From Halomonas elongata (GTDB lineage: Bacteria > Pseudomonadota > Gammaproteobacteria > Pseudomonadales > Halomonadaceae), in assembly GCF_029081005.1 (NCBI RefSeq), contig NZ_JAJQTQ010000021.1:1-64000 (forward strand): a stretch of DNA of 64,000 bases, written 5' to 3'. The notes under the pieces were generated by a model, which was not told the DNA's origin, searched no databases, and saw nothing but the letters and a program-made list of their open reading frames with translations. This document shows positions 10,563 to 21,300 of this stretch, piece after piece. Position 1 is the stretch's first letter. Every line of letters starts with the position of its first letter. The position numbers and the translations under genes are program-made.

Positions 10563-10763
10563 GAAGTACTCCTTGATGCATCGCCTGGCCCATCCTTTTC
10601 TTTTCTCGGCCGGCGGTAGCCCCCCCAGGTGCGGAAACGGCCTGAGGGAGCGGCAACGGTTCAGAAAACTTAGCCCTTTCGCCCCCTTATGTCTGCGCAC
10701 CGGCCTGGACCGGAGCATCACATTCCGTCACACGGCAAGAACCATACGGGGGACAACAGGAAA

Positions 10764-10800
10764 GACCCGGGATCGGCGCATGAGCCATTTTCACCGGGTC
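10764..10800 (-). terminator. Possible attenuator hairpin between tolC and the ABC gene
   Basis: A 7-bp inverted repeat (GACCCGG / CCGGGTC) with a 23-nt loop lies just after the tolC stop on the minus strand and is followed by only a short T-run (TTTCC). It could reduce read-through into the ABC gene. The T-run is too short for a confident terminator call. The 260-bp gap between tolC and the ABC gene is unusually long for this otherwise tight operon. Confidence 0.25.
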
Positions 10801-10822
10801 ATCATTATCGACGCCGCCTCAC

Positions 10823-12319
10823 CTAGTAGGAAGCCGAGGCGCTTGTCAGCTCATCCAGGGTATACTGCCGAGCGCCTTCCGCCGGGCAGACGGTGTCGGG
10901 ATCGATCTCGACGCCATCGCTGCCCAGATCGGCCAGGGTCGGCATCTTGTCGCGGCGCACGTCGAGCACCTGCAGCAGCTTGCCCATGGAGGCCAAGGTA
11001 CGGGCATCGGCCAGCATCACGTCATACTCGGCGTTGACGTAGGCGCGGCTGGCTTCAAAATGTTCATTCTCGATGTCGAGCAGGTCGAGCAGCGAGCGCT
11101 GACCAATATCGAACTGCTGACGGTAGGCACCCCGCACCCGGTCGGTAGACTGGCGATGCTCGTTCAGATAGTCCAGCTGATCCCGCAGGCGCTGGGTGTC
11201 GTTGTAGGCAATCTGCGTCGTCTGGCGCACATCCACGCAAGCCTTGCGACGCAGGCTGACGGCCTGCTCGACACGCTCACTGGCGGCGCGGAAGGAGGCC
11301 AGGTCACTGCCGCCGCGATAGAGATTCATGCTGGCGACCAGCTCGACACTACTGCGTGACTCGTGACCACCGCCGATATAGCTGCCACTGGCGTCGCTGC
11401 CCTTGTAGGTACCGGTACGCGCCACCAGTTCGAGCTGTGGATGAAAGCCCGATTCACTCGCATCCCGCTCGGCCCGCTTGGCGGCAATGTCCTCGATCGC
11501 CGCATGGAAATCCGGATTACCTTCATAGGCCATCGTCAGTGCCCGGGAAACATCGGACGGAAGCTGTGCTTCGAAGGACGGCGCCTCGGCCAGCGAGGCC
11601 GGCGGCAGGCCGCCGATCAGACGTTGATACCGTGCCGACACATCATGCAGGTTGGATGCCTCGGTCAGCAGATTGGATTCGGCCAGCGCCAGGCGGCCCT
11701 GGATCTGCTGCAGATCAACGCCACGGCCGGCACCGGAGCGGGTCCGCTCCTCGATCTGTTCGTAGACGCGCTGGTGCTGCTGATAGTTGCTGCGAGCCAG
11801 TTCCACCAGTTCACGTCGACGCTGCACGTCGAGATAGGCGCGAGTGGCTTCCAGCGCCGTATTCTCGCTGGCTCCCAGCAGCTCGTAATAACGCACCAGC
11901 TCGGCACGACTCAGGTTCTCCACCTGACTACTGGTCGCGAAACCATCATAGATCATCTGTCGCAGGGACAGCTCGGCGTAGTCGGTGTCATAACTGCCCT
12001 GAAAATCGTTCTCGCGATCCTCGATCCCCACACCGGCAGTCACATCGACTTGCGGCAAGTAACCGCCGCGAGCGACATCGACATCATGGCCAGCCGCCTG
12101 GAATCCATTCCAGGCCGCTTGAACTTCGGGATTCGTCGTGATGGCCCGTTCCACTACCGCCTTGAGATTCGAAGAACCCGGTGATGCGGTATCAGGAGGC
12201 AAAGCGTCCTGGGCAGCGACGGGAAGGGGAAACAGTAGAGCGGTAGAACCAAGAAAAGCGACTCGTTTCCAGCATTTCGATACCCGGAAAGCGAGGATAC
12301 GGCGACAGTTGGCGTTCAT
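10823..12319 (-). CDS. TolC-family outer-membrane channel of type I system 1
   Basis: Outer-membrane/periplasmic trimeric tunnel that completes the type I exporter. 498 aa, with a signal peptide ending near FPLPVAAQ, then two OEP repeats containing the long alpha-helical hairpins typical of TolC (SRAELVRYYELLGASENTALEA..., and VRQTTQIAYNDTQRLRDQLDYL...). The DLLDIENEHFEASRAYVNAEYD segment matches the AggA/LapE/TolC type I family. It is the first gene of the minus-strand operon tolC-ABC-hlyD-adhesin. The ribosome site upstream of the ATG at 12319 is weak. Confidence 0.92.
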   Translation of the reverse strand: MNANCRRILAFRVSKCWKRVAFLGSTALLFPLPVAAQDALPPDTASPGSSNLKAVVERAITTNPEVQAAWNGFQAAGHDVDVARGGYLPQVDVTAGVGIEDRENDFQGSYDTDYAELSLRQMIYDGFATSSQVENLSRAELVRYYELLGASENTALEATRAYLDVQRRRELVELARSNYQQHQRVYEQIEERTRSGAGRGVDLQQIQGRLALAESNLLTEASNLHDVSARYQRLIGGLPPASLAEAPSFEAQLPSDVSRALTMAYEGNPDFHAAIEDIAAKRAERDASESGFHPQLELVARTGTYKGSDASGSYIGGGHESRSSVELVASMNLYRGGSDLASFRAASERVEQAVSLRRKACVDVRQTTQIAYNDTQRLRDQLDYLNEHRQSTDRVRGAYRQQFDIGQRSLLDLLDIENEHFEASRAYVNAEYDVMLADARTLASMGKLLQVLDVRRDKMPTLADLGSDGVEIDPDTVCPAEGARQYTLDELTSASASY

Positions 12320-12461
12320 CGTTGATGCCTATCCCTTTGCGATGCGTGTGCGAATGACAAAATCGCGAGCGTTTAGCGATAAAAACGCGGCGACGGGGAA
12401 TCCTGAGTCACTCGCCAAGTTGCCGACCAACCAGCGGGACTCCTTTATTTCACCGGGCTGG

Positions 12462-12489
12462 AAGATAGCAGAAATGTTAACTAATGCAA
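12462..12489 (-). promoter_or_regulatory. Candidate sigma-70-like promoter for the tolC-ABC-hlyD-adhesin operon
   Basis: On the minus strand TTGCAT (12489-12484) and TATCTT (12467-12462) are separated by 16 bp, about 140 bp before the tolC start. A TGTTAACT palindrome-like site (12475-12482) lies inside the spacer. The match is partial and this is a prediction only. Confidence 0.25.
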
Positions 12490-12716
12490 CTCTGCTTATT
12501 TTAAAAACATTATCAACCCAATAGACTCAATCTATTACAGCTGACCTGAAAACCTTTAATTAACGAAAAGTTTACATCGTCATTTCTGCACAATTCCACG
12601 CAGAGCCCGTAGTTACGGCGATATAGGTCCGACTGAGCAATAAAAAATAGCAAGCTAATAAAATATGCCATGATGCGCAGATATGCCACGAAAGGAGAAG
12701 TGTCACAGAATCAAAA

Positions 12717-12734
12717 TGTTAACATTTGTTAACA
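12717..12734. promoter_or_regulatory. Tandem TGTTAACA palindromes (operator-like)
   Basis: Two perfect 8-bp palindromes TGTTAACA at 12717-12724 and 12727-12734 are separated by TT, so their centres are 10 bp apart, about one helical turn. This spacing favours cooperative binding of a dimeric regulator on one DNA face. The regulator is unknown. Confidence 0.45.
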
Positions 12735-12981
12735 GCAATGCAGGGAACACTTCTTCTCTCGACTCTCCCTCAATGCCGCGAAGAAGAATGTGCCATCGCC
12801 CTTGTCGAACCAGTTTCGACGTTTAAACAATTTCATGCACCGATGGATCACAACTCACTGGCCATGCACAAGTTTTGTCGATAAGCTGGCTCTGCGCAGA
12901 CAAGCCAATCGTGTGGAGCACCAGTCTCCCCATACTCGCTTCCGGCTTTCTGATGAGAGTCAATATTCGAGGTGACGACAC

Positions 12982-13389
12982 ATGACCCGCATTCTGAAGT
13001 TCTCAGCATTGTTCCTTGGCGCTCCTCTCCTGTTGAGTGGTTGCCTCTCCGATTACCCGCAGTTCCAGACGGTCGATCAGTCTCAACTCTGTATCGCCAC
13101 CACCGACGAACAGGCCATGGAATGTCCGGAAGGCGAACTCTTCATGGCTCGACTGACACAGCCGAACCGGGATATCCGTGCCTTCAATTCCTTGAATACC
13201 GCCGCCCTCTACTGTGATACCAACTACCCCATCTTCGAGAACGATGCCGGCGTCATGTGTGTCATGACCCACCAGCGCGTCGACATGCTTACGGGCAGTG
13301 ATTCTGCCGCCACGGGGATGGAAGCGGAACAACAGGGTCAGCAGGACACCTCCCAGGACGAACAGGCGACCGATGCCGACAGCCAGTAG
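12982..13389 (+). CDS. Small putative lipoprotein of unknown function
   Basis: 135 aa with a lipoprotein signal peptide and lipobox LLSGC, the lipidated Cys being residue 21. The residue after Cys is Leu, not Asp, so outer-membrane sorting is likely. The mature part has four further Cys (about 37, 48, 78 and 93), possibly two disulfides, and ends in a Gln/Asp/Glu-rich tail. The ATG follows GAGGTG. It is divergent from T1SS operon 1 and upstream of the Sel1 gene on the same strand, with a strong hairpin between them. I do not recognise the family. Confidence 0.75.
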   Translation: MTRILKFSALFLGAPLLLSGCLSDYPQFQTVDQSQLCIATTDEQAMECPEGELFMARLTQPNRDIRAFNSLNTAALYCDTNYPIFENDAGVMCVMTHQRVDMLTGSDSAATGMEAEQQGQQDTSQDEQATDADSQ

Positions 13390-13435
13390 CCCCACACCCC
13401 GGTGTCAATTCGGGGCCAGAGTGATACCTTCATGA

Positions 13436-13464
13436 CATGGCGCCGGGCAATGCCCGGCGCCATG
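13436..13464 (+). terminator. Perfect 13-bp stem-loop downstream of the small lipoprotein gene
   Basis: A perfect inverted repeat, CATGGCGCCGGGC (13436-13448) and its complement (13452-13464), encloses a 3-nt loop (AAT). It is very GC-rich and sits between two same-strand genes. The following TGCTTT is a poor U-tract, so it may act as a transcript-stabilising hairpin or a weak terminator. Confidence 0.5.
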
Positions 13465-13515
13465 TGCTTTACAATGCAGACTCGATTCACGGTACATGTC
13501 TCCCGAGGGCTCACC

Positions 13516-14430
13516 ATGAAATGGAAACTGGCCTTGATCAGCCTCGTCGGCCTCCATGCATCCCTGGCCATGGCGAACTACGAGAAAGGCGTCGACGAAT
13601 ATCAGCGCGGCAATTTCGCCTCCGCCATCTATGAATGGCGTCAGTCTGCCGAGCAAGGGGATGCCCCCTCTCAGTTCCGTCTGGCCGAAATGTATGCTCG
13701 TGGCCAGGGTACCCGCCAGAATCCCGAAAAAGCCCGGAAGTGGTATCGACTGGCCGCTGACGGCGGTCATGTCCCCGCGCAGATGAAGCTTGCCGAACAG
13801 TATCTGGCCGACAATGGCGACAGTGCCGACCCCGGCATGGCGGCCCGTTGGTACCAGCAAGCTGCGGAACAAGGAGAAGCCAAGGCCCAGTTTCAGCTCG
13901 CCCTGCTCTACCTGGAAGGCAAGGGCGTCGAACAGAACGATGCCGAGGCCGCCAAGTGGCTCGAGGCCGCCGCCAAGCAGGATGTCGTCGCGGCCCAGAA
14001 CAACCTCGGCTCTTTCTACGAAAATGGCCGCGGCGTGGAACAGGACCACGCCGAGGCCATCAAATGGTATCGTCAGGCGGCCCAGGCCGGCGACGCCTAT
14101 GCCCAGAACAATCTCGGTGCCATGTATGCCCAGGGCAAGGGAGTGGATAGCAACCATGCCTGGGCGGTCTTCTGGTTCGCGATGTCGGCACAGCAAGGCA
14201 ATGACGTCGCCGCCGAGAACATCGCATCAAGCCTCGAGCATCTACAGGCCAAGGACGTGCGGGTCGAGACCGCCAACATTCGTGCCGGCAACTCCACCGA
14301 CCACGATATCATCGCTAAGGTCCGGCAAGGCGACACCCTGCGCATCCTGGGCAGCTCCGATGGCTGGAGCCAGGTCTACCTGCCGCAACAGGGAGGGCTC
14401 GGCTGGGTTTCCTCCAGCCTGCTGGAGTAA
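13516..14430 (+). CDS. Periplasmic Sel1-repeat protein with C-terminal SH3 domain
   Basis: 304 aa from the ATG at 13516, preceded by GAGGG; an upstream in-frame extension to 13402 runs through the hairpin and is rejected. A signal peptide ends near HASLAMA. About six Sel1-like repeats follow (for example AQNNLGAMYAQGKGVDSNHA), forming an alpha-solenoid for protein-protein contact. The C-terminal ~60 residues are a bacterial SH3 domain (RAGNSTDHDIIAKVRQGDTL), often a cell-wall-binding module. The role is probably an envelope scaffold; its partner is unknown. It is convergent with the first TpgA-like gene, with a terminator between. Confidence 0.88.
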   Translation: MKWKLALISLVGLHASLAMANYEKGVDEYQRGNFASAIYEWRQSAEQGDAPSQFRLAEMYARGQGTRQNPEKARKWYRLAADGGHVPAQMKLAEQYLADNGDSADPGMAARWYQQAAEQGEAKAQFQLALLYLEGKGVEQNDAEAAKWLEAAAKQDVVAAQNNLGSFYENGRGVEQDHAEAIKWYRQAAQAGDAYAQNNLGAMYAQGKGVDSNHAWAVFWFAMSAQQGNDVAAENIASSLEHLQAKDVRVETANIRAGNSTDHDIIAKVRQGDTLRILGSSDGWSQVYLPQQGGLGWVSSSLLE

Positions 14431-14448
14431 CGACGCACCTGCGAACAT

Positions 14449-14491
14449 AAAAAAACCCGTGGGTTCCGACACCCTGTCAGATACCCACGGG
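14449..14491 (-). terminator. Rho-independent terminator of the first autotransporter operon
   Basis: A 9-bp stem CCCGTGGGT / ACCCACGGG (14456-14464 and 14483-14491) is followed, on the minus strand, by seven T residues. It lies just past the stop of the TpgA-like gene and between convergent genes. Confidence 0.85.
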
Positions 14492-14514
14492 AGATATCGA
14501 AACAGCAGGCAAAC

Positions 14515-15333
14515 TCAGCGCTGCTCGCCGCTCACCTCGATATCCACACGCCGATTGGGTCGCAGGCACTCCTTCAGCCCCGGCGTACTTCGATTCCCTT
14601 CGCAACGCCTCACCGGCTGACGTTCACCGACACCACGACTCTGGATCGTCATCGGCGCGATGCCCTGGCTCACCAAGGCGGAACGGACCGTGGCAGCACG
14701 CCGCTCGGACAAGGCCTGATTGTAGGCATCGCTGCCCAGCCGGTCCGTGTGGCCCACGACCATGACCTCGGAGTCGACGAAGTCGTCACGTATACGCCCG
14801 GCCAGATCGGCGACCTGCCGTTGCCCCTCCTGCGATAACTTGGCGCTATCGAAATCGAACAGCGTATCGGCGGACAGCGTCATCCGTGTCGGCTCGTCTT
14901 CCCGAGGCTCGAGCAAGGCGGCACAATGCGACTCACGCCAATGCAGGCTCTCGGCCAGCATCTCATCATCGAACTGCACCTGGTACTGGCAGGTCATGTA
15001 GCCACCATCCCCCGTGGGAAGATGGAAGATATAGTTCCACTCACGCACACCGAACAGGCCCTCGGAAAAATGCGGTCGCCCGAGCAGATCATAGATCTGA
15101 TCCTTGGAGACCCCCGCCTGCATCTTGCGCAAATTTTCGACATTGACGTAGGTTCCCTCCCCGAGCCAGGCATCGCCTGGCTCGGGAAACGTCACGTTGT
15201 CCTCGGCTCCAGCGGGAGGCGAGGCTTCTACCTCGCCCTTCTGGTCGCTGGTGGCGCACCCCGATAACGCCAGGGACATCATGCCGACGACTCCGATCGC
15301 CAGTATCGTTGTGCAACAGCGTTTATGTTCCAT
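14515..15333 (-). CDS. TpgA-like lipoprotein (BamE/SmpA domain + OmpA peptidoglycan-binding domain), locus 1
   Basis: Probable partner of the trimeric autotransporter encoded 17 bp upstream. 272 aa: lipoprotein signal with lipobox LALSGC (Cys26), a SmpA/OmlA (BamE-like) domain at about 60-140 (GVSKDQIYDLLGRPHFSEG), and an OmpA-like domain at about 150-270 with the expected FDSAKL strand, GHTDRLGSDAYN and PNRRVDIEV motifs that bind the peptide stem of peptidoglycan. In Acinetobacter Tol 5, TpgA has this domain order, shares an operon with AtaA and is needed for its surface display; the same role is inferred here. The ATG follows AGGGAGA. Confidence 0.88.
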   Translation of the reverse strand: MEHKRCCTTILAIGVVGMMSLALSGCATSDQKGEVEASPPAGAEDNVTFPEPGDAWLGEGTYVNVENLRKMQAGVSKDQIYDLLGRPHFSEGLFGVREWNYIFHLPTGDGGYMTCQYQVQFDDEMLAESLHWRESHCAALLEPREDEPTRMTLSADTLFDFDSAKLSQEGQRQVADLAGRIRDDFVDSEVMVVGHTDRLGSDAYNQALSERRAATVRSALVSQGIAPMTIQSRGVGERQPVRRCEGNRSTPGLKECLRPNRRVDIEVSGEQR

Positions 15334-15350
15334 GATCGATCTCCCTGCGA

Positions 15351-18300
15351 TTACCAGTGGAAGCCAGCGCCGACACCGGCACCGAAGTTACCCTGCGAAT
15401 CCCCCGTGGCGTTGAGCTTCACCGCCCAGCGACCATTGTCGGAGAGGCGTGACACCCCCACGGCCACGGCCGATTCTCCGCTGTAGGTCCCAGCCCCGGC
15501 GGATACCATGCTCTTGCCGGGTAGATAGGCCTGGGGTACGGAAGCCGCCGCGATGGCACTGGCCGAGCCCGCATTGGCATCGTCTTCGACATCATCGATG
15601 CGCTTGTTGAGACCACCGATCTGCTGGTTGAACTGCTGATTCAGTTCCTCCAGCTGCCCCACATTGGCCGCATCCGTCGGCGCCTCACCGGCCGCTACGT
15701 TGTGGATCTGCGTCGGTGTGCCTTCCTGTCCCATCGTCACCGAGCTGTAGTCCACGCTGCCATCGTCGTTACGATCGTAGTTCACTGCGCCTTCCTGCAC
15801 CGATTCCAGTTGGCGAACGTTGACCGCGTCCGTGGCTGCCGTACCGCCTGCCACGTGGGTGATCTGGCGCTCACCGCCGTCGCTGCCCACCGAAACCGCG
15901 CCCTGCGTCGAGGCCACGGATTCGCCCGAAAAGGCTTCCTCGGCGCCGTCCATGCCCTCGCGGGTCGCCTGCGAGCCGGCCCCCAGGGCCACCCCGCCTT
16001 CACTCTCGGCTACTGCGCCGTCGCCGGTCGCCACGCTCTGGTCCCCCTGGGCCACGCTTTCCGGCCCCATGGCAACGCTCTCGGCGCCCTCGGCACGAGC
16101 ATCCGCCGCCTCGGAATTGGCCTTGAAGTATTTGATGCCTCCTTCGTCGATGTTGGTGATCTGCTCCTGCACCTCCCACAGTTGGCCGCCATTGACCGCA
16201 TCGGAACTGTCTTCGGCGATCTCGCCATCGGCCACGTTGGTGATGGTCGTGCCACCATCGCCTTCCAGGGTGATGGAGTCATAGTTGACGCTGCCGTCAT
16301 CGTTGGTGTCGTACTTCACCGCCTGATCATCCAGTTGATCGACCTCGTCACCGATATTCGCCACATCGCCTTCGACATTGGTCACACGGTCGCCGAGTTC
16401 ATTGACGTCGCCCTCGACGTCGCCGACCCGGCCTTCCACGTTTTCCACCGCCTGGTTGGTGGCGTGCAGCTGGCTGCCGTTGATGGCATCCGTGCTGTCG
16501 GCCGAGATGCGACCCGCCGCCACGTTGGTGATGGTCCGTTCGGCACCGGCGGAGCCGACGCTGACCGTACCGATCGGCGAGGCACCGGCAAAGGCGTAGG
16601 TCTGACCGCCCAGCGTGAAGTCGGCCGTGCCGACCGCTGCCTCGGTCGTGGCACCCGAGCCCAGCGCCACGCTGTCGGTCTCGCTGGCCGTGGCCCCGTC
16701 GCCCATGGCGATGGCCCCGTCCGCCGTGGCGGTAGCATCCACACCCGAGGCAATGGCGTTCACCCCGGTGGCGCCGTCGTTGGCGTAGTTGCCGCCCTGG
16801 GTGCCAGCGTCGTTGACGCTGTAGTAGTGCACCTGGCCAGCCTCGACCTCATCGTTCAGGTTCTCGATCGACTGGGTGGCGGCATGTAGCTGGCTGCCAT
16901 TGACGGCATCGGTGCTGGTTTCGCTGACACGGCCCGCCGCCACGTTGGTGACGGTACGCTCGGCGTCCACGTCACCCACCGAGACACTGCCCGCCGGGTC
17001 GCTGCCGGCCACCACGTAGGTCTCGCCATCGATGACCACCTCAGTGGTCGCCGCGACCGGCGCCGTCACGCTGTCCGACCCCAGCGCCACGCTGTCGGCC
17101 TCGTTGGCCGTGGCGCCGTCGCCCATGGCCACGGCACCGTCCGCCGTGGCCGAGGCGTCCACCCCGGCAGCGATGGCGTTCATTCCGGTTGCACCGTCGT
17201 TATCGTAGTTGCCACCCTGGGTACCACCGTCGTTGACGCTGTAATAGTGCGAGCGGTTCTCGTTGAAGTACTCCAGGTTGACCGCATCACCCTCGTTCAC
17301 TGGCGCGCCGACATTGGTGATGGTGTCACCGCCCATGTCGATACCGTCCTCGTTGATCATCGTATCGCCGACCGTCACCTCGTCCGACAGATCGAAGGTC
17401 ACGTCATTGCTGTCGGGGGCCTTGCTGACGACGATATTCCCATCGGCGTTGCTCAGATCCATGGCGTTGCCCGTGGCGCTGTCGACGCCGACATTGGACG
17501 CGTTGCTGCCTTCCGCACTGATCGTCCAGCCTGCACCGATGGTTTCGACCGCCTGATTGGTGGCATACAACTGACTGCCGTTGATGGCGTCGGTGCTGGT
17601 CTCGCTGACACGTCCGGCCGCGACATTGGTGATGGTACGCTCTTTGCCCACGTCGCCCACGCTTACCGTGCTCTGCGGCGCGGTGCCGGCAAAGTCATAG
17701 TCGGTGCCGGCAATGGTCGTACCCGATGTGGCCACCGGCTCGGCGGTCACCGAGTTACTGCCCAACGCCACGCTCTGATCGTGGCTGACCGTCGCCCCGG
17801 CACCCAGCGCAATGCCTTGCTGGGCCTCGGACAACGAGGCCGTCCCCAGGGCCATGCCGTCGGACAGCATCACCTCGGCGCCGTCACCGATGGCGGTGCC
17901 CCCGGGGGCCATCTGGCCGACGATGGCCCCATTACCCATGCCGATACCGGCATCGCCGTTGACCACCGTCGTTGGCCCCACCGCGATGCTGTCCTGCCCG
18001 ACCGCGGCGGAATCCGGCTGGGTCGAGTTGGCATGGAAGTACTTGATGCCGGTATCGATCACCGAACCAACGGCACCCTGCAGCTGACGCACCGTCACGG
18101 CATCCTGGGCCTGGGTACCGTCCGCTACATTGGTGATCTGACGATAGGAGTCATCGTCACCCACCGAGATCGCCCCCAGCAATTCCTTGTCAGTGGTGTT
18201 GTACTCGATGGTGGCACCGTTCGCCGGAATGAAGCCCGAGGCAGGCGCCAGGGCACGGTTGGAGATCGAGCCGCTCCCCAGGGCCACGCTGCCAAGGATC

Positions 18301-21300
18301 CGGGCATCGGCACCGAAGCCCAGCGACGTGGCACCATCGGCCGAGGCCAGGGCATCCACCCCGCCGGCCAGGGCGTTCACGCCGGTGGCACCATCGTTGT
18401 CGTAGTTGCCACCGATCACGCCGTCATCATTGACGCTGTAGTAATGGGCACGGTTCTCGTCAAAGTAATCGAGGTTGACCGCGTCGCCACCGTCGACCGG
18501 CGCTCCGACATTGGTAATGGTGTCGCCGCCCATGTCGATGCCGTCGTCATTGATCGTCGTGTCGCCGATCGTCACCTCGTCGGAGAGATCAAAGGTGACC
18601 TCCTCCAGGGGACCATCGGCGGCGTTCTTGGCGATCACCAGGTTGCCGTCGGTATTGGACAGGTCGACGGTGTCACCCGGCGCCACATTGGTGGAATCGG
18701 CGCCCTGAGCGGTGAGGTCCCAGCCCTGGCTGGCGTTTTCCACCGCCTGGTTGGTGGCGAACAACTGACTGCCGTTGATGGCATCGGTGCTGCTCGCCGA
18801 AATGCGACCCGCCGCCACGTTGGTGAGGGTACGCTCGTTGCCCGCATCACCCACGCTTACCGTGCCGGTCGGCGTTCCCCCAGCAAAGGTATAGTTGATA
18901 CCGGCAATGGTGGTACTAGCGGTGCCCACCGGCGCGGCAGTCACCGAGTCGGTCCCCAGCGCCACGCTGTCGACATTACCTGCCGTGGCGCCGTACCCCA
19001 TGGCGATCCCGCCATCCGCCGTGGCCGTGGCATCCACGCCGGACGCAATGGCGTTCACGCCGGTGGCACCATCGTTGTCGAAGTTGCCATCCTGGGTGCC
19101 ATCGTCATTGACGCTATAGTAGTGCGTTTCGATACCCTTGAGCTGCGAGACGTTCACCGCATCGGTATCCTCGACACCAGCGGCCACCCCGGTAATCTGA
19201 CGATTGCCGGGGACGGTCAGTTGATTGCCGTCATCATCGATGCGAGCCACCTGAGCGATCGCGATCTCACCTACCGAGTCTTCGGTGACATCCTTGCCAT
19301 AGCCGGTGTACCCAGCCTGAGCGCCCCGCACGGTTTCCGTCGCGGCCCCCAGGGCCACGCTTTGCTCATGCAGGACATCGGAACGCGCCCCCAAGGCGAC
19401 ACTGCCTTCGACGTTGGCCTGAGAGTTCGAGCCCAGTGCCAGGGCCGCCTGGCCGCCCGCAACACTGAAATTACCGAGAGCCGTGCTACGCAGTCCGCTG
19501 GCCTCGACCTCGGTCCCCACCCCCAGGGCATCTTCGGCGCTGGCCAAGGCATCCAGCCCGATGGCGGAAGAGCGCAGCCCAGTCGCCTCTGCAATCTGGC
19601 CTAGCGCCATGGACGCCTCACCCGAGGCCACCGCCGTATTACCCGCAGCGAAGGACGCAAACCCCGTCGCCTCGGAGCTGTTCCCCAACGCCATGGCATG
19701 CTGCTGTGTCGCCGTGGCCTGGGTGCCCAGGGCCAGGGTATCGAGAGCCCCACTGGTGGCGTTATTGCCTACCGCGAAGGCCCCGTCGCCGGTCACCACG
19801 TTGTCGTTACCCATGGCCACGGCGCCATTGCCGGTGGCCTGGTTGTTGACGCCCATGGTGATCGCGCCATTGCCATCGGAGGTATTGGTGTCGCCGATCG
19901 CCAGGGCACCGTCGCCCTCGGAGGTGTTGTTGTTCCCCAGGGACACCGCCCCGGTACCTTCGGCATAGTTGTCCTTGCCCATCACCACGGCACCGTCGCC
20001 GATGGCGGTACTCGGATCGCCGATGGCCACGGCACCGTCGCCCGTGGCGGTATTGCCGTAACCGATGGAGGTCGACTGGCCACCATTGGCAGTGGCATCA
20101 CGCCCGATGGCAATGGCCCCCTCCGTCTCGGCGCTGGCATATTGCCCGATCGCCACGCTATCCACCCCGACAGCGCTGGTGGTGTAACCCAGTGACACGG
20201 CCCGCTCGGCTCCGGCATCCGTGGACGCCGCTACCCCGGCGGCCAGGGAATCCACGCCTTCCGCACCATCATTGGCGTAGTTGTCCTGCTGGGTACCGCC
20301 ATCGTTGACGCTGTAATAACGCACCTTGCTGTCTTGCAGATCGGTATTCAGATTCTCGATCGCCTGATTGGAAGCGAAAAGCTGGCTGCCATTAATGGCA
20401 TCGGTACTGCTTGCCGAAATGCGCCCCGCCGCCACGTTGGTGATGGTGCGCTCGTTACCCACGTCACCCACGCTTACCGTACCGGTCGGTGTGCCCCCGG
20501 CAAAGGTATAGTTGAGACCGGCAATGGTGGTACTGGCGGTGCCCACCGGCGCGGCAGTCACCGCATCGGTGCCCAGTGCCACGCTATCGACATTGCCCGC
20601 CGTGGCGCCGTACCCCATGGCGATACCGCCATCCGCCGTGGCCATGGCATCCACTCCGGACGCAATGGCGTTCACACCGGTGGCGCCATCGTTAGCGTAG
20701 TTGCCGCCCTGGGTACCACCGTCATTGACGCTGTAATAGTGCGCCTTGTTCTCGTTAAAGTAGTCGAGATTGACGGCATCTCCACCATTCACCGGCGCGC
20801 CGACATTGGTGATGGTGTCACCGCCCATGTCGATGCCATCGTCATTGATCGTCGTGTCGCCGATCGTCACCTCGTCGGAGAGATCGAAGGTGACCTCTTC
20901 CAGAGGGCCATCGGCGGCGTTCTTGGCGATCACCAGATTGCCGTCGGTGTTGGACAGATCGACCGTATCGCCCGGCGCCACATTGGTGGGGTCTGCACTC
21001 TCAGCGGTAAGGTCCCAGCCAGTGTTGGCCACATCGCTGACCTGGGCCAGTTGATCCTCGGTGGCCGCTTGCCCAGAGGTAAAGGCATTCGGGTCGAAGG
21101 TCGTGTTGGAGAGCCCATTGATGGTATTTCCACCACCGGTGTTGACCGTCACGTTGCCGAACTGCGGCTGATCGGTCATCACGATCTCGAGGGCGTCCGT
21201 GCCATTGGCCACCGTGCTGATGTTGGTATTGCCGCTGGCATCGGCGCCACCGACCACATTGAGGGTCTGTCCCAAATCGCGGTGCACGTCAGTACCGCTA

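Larger units (their letters stand above)
12320..12981. other. Gene-free AT-rich regulatory region upstream of T1SS operon 1
   Basis: 662 bp between the divergent tolC (minus) and a small lipoprotein gene (plus). It is clearly more AT-rich than its surroundings between about 12460 and 12740. It contains three TGTTAAC-type palindromes and should hold the promoters for both directions. No convincing reading frame was found; a 61-codon open frame at 12790-12975 has no recognisable features. Confidence 0.6.

Noticed and set aside
17247-19604. 785-codon plus-strand open frame opposite autotransporter 1
   Set aside because: Same reason: an antisense shadow of head and stalk repeats.
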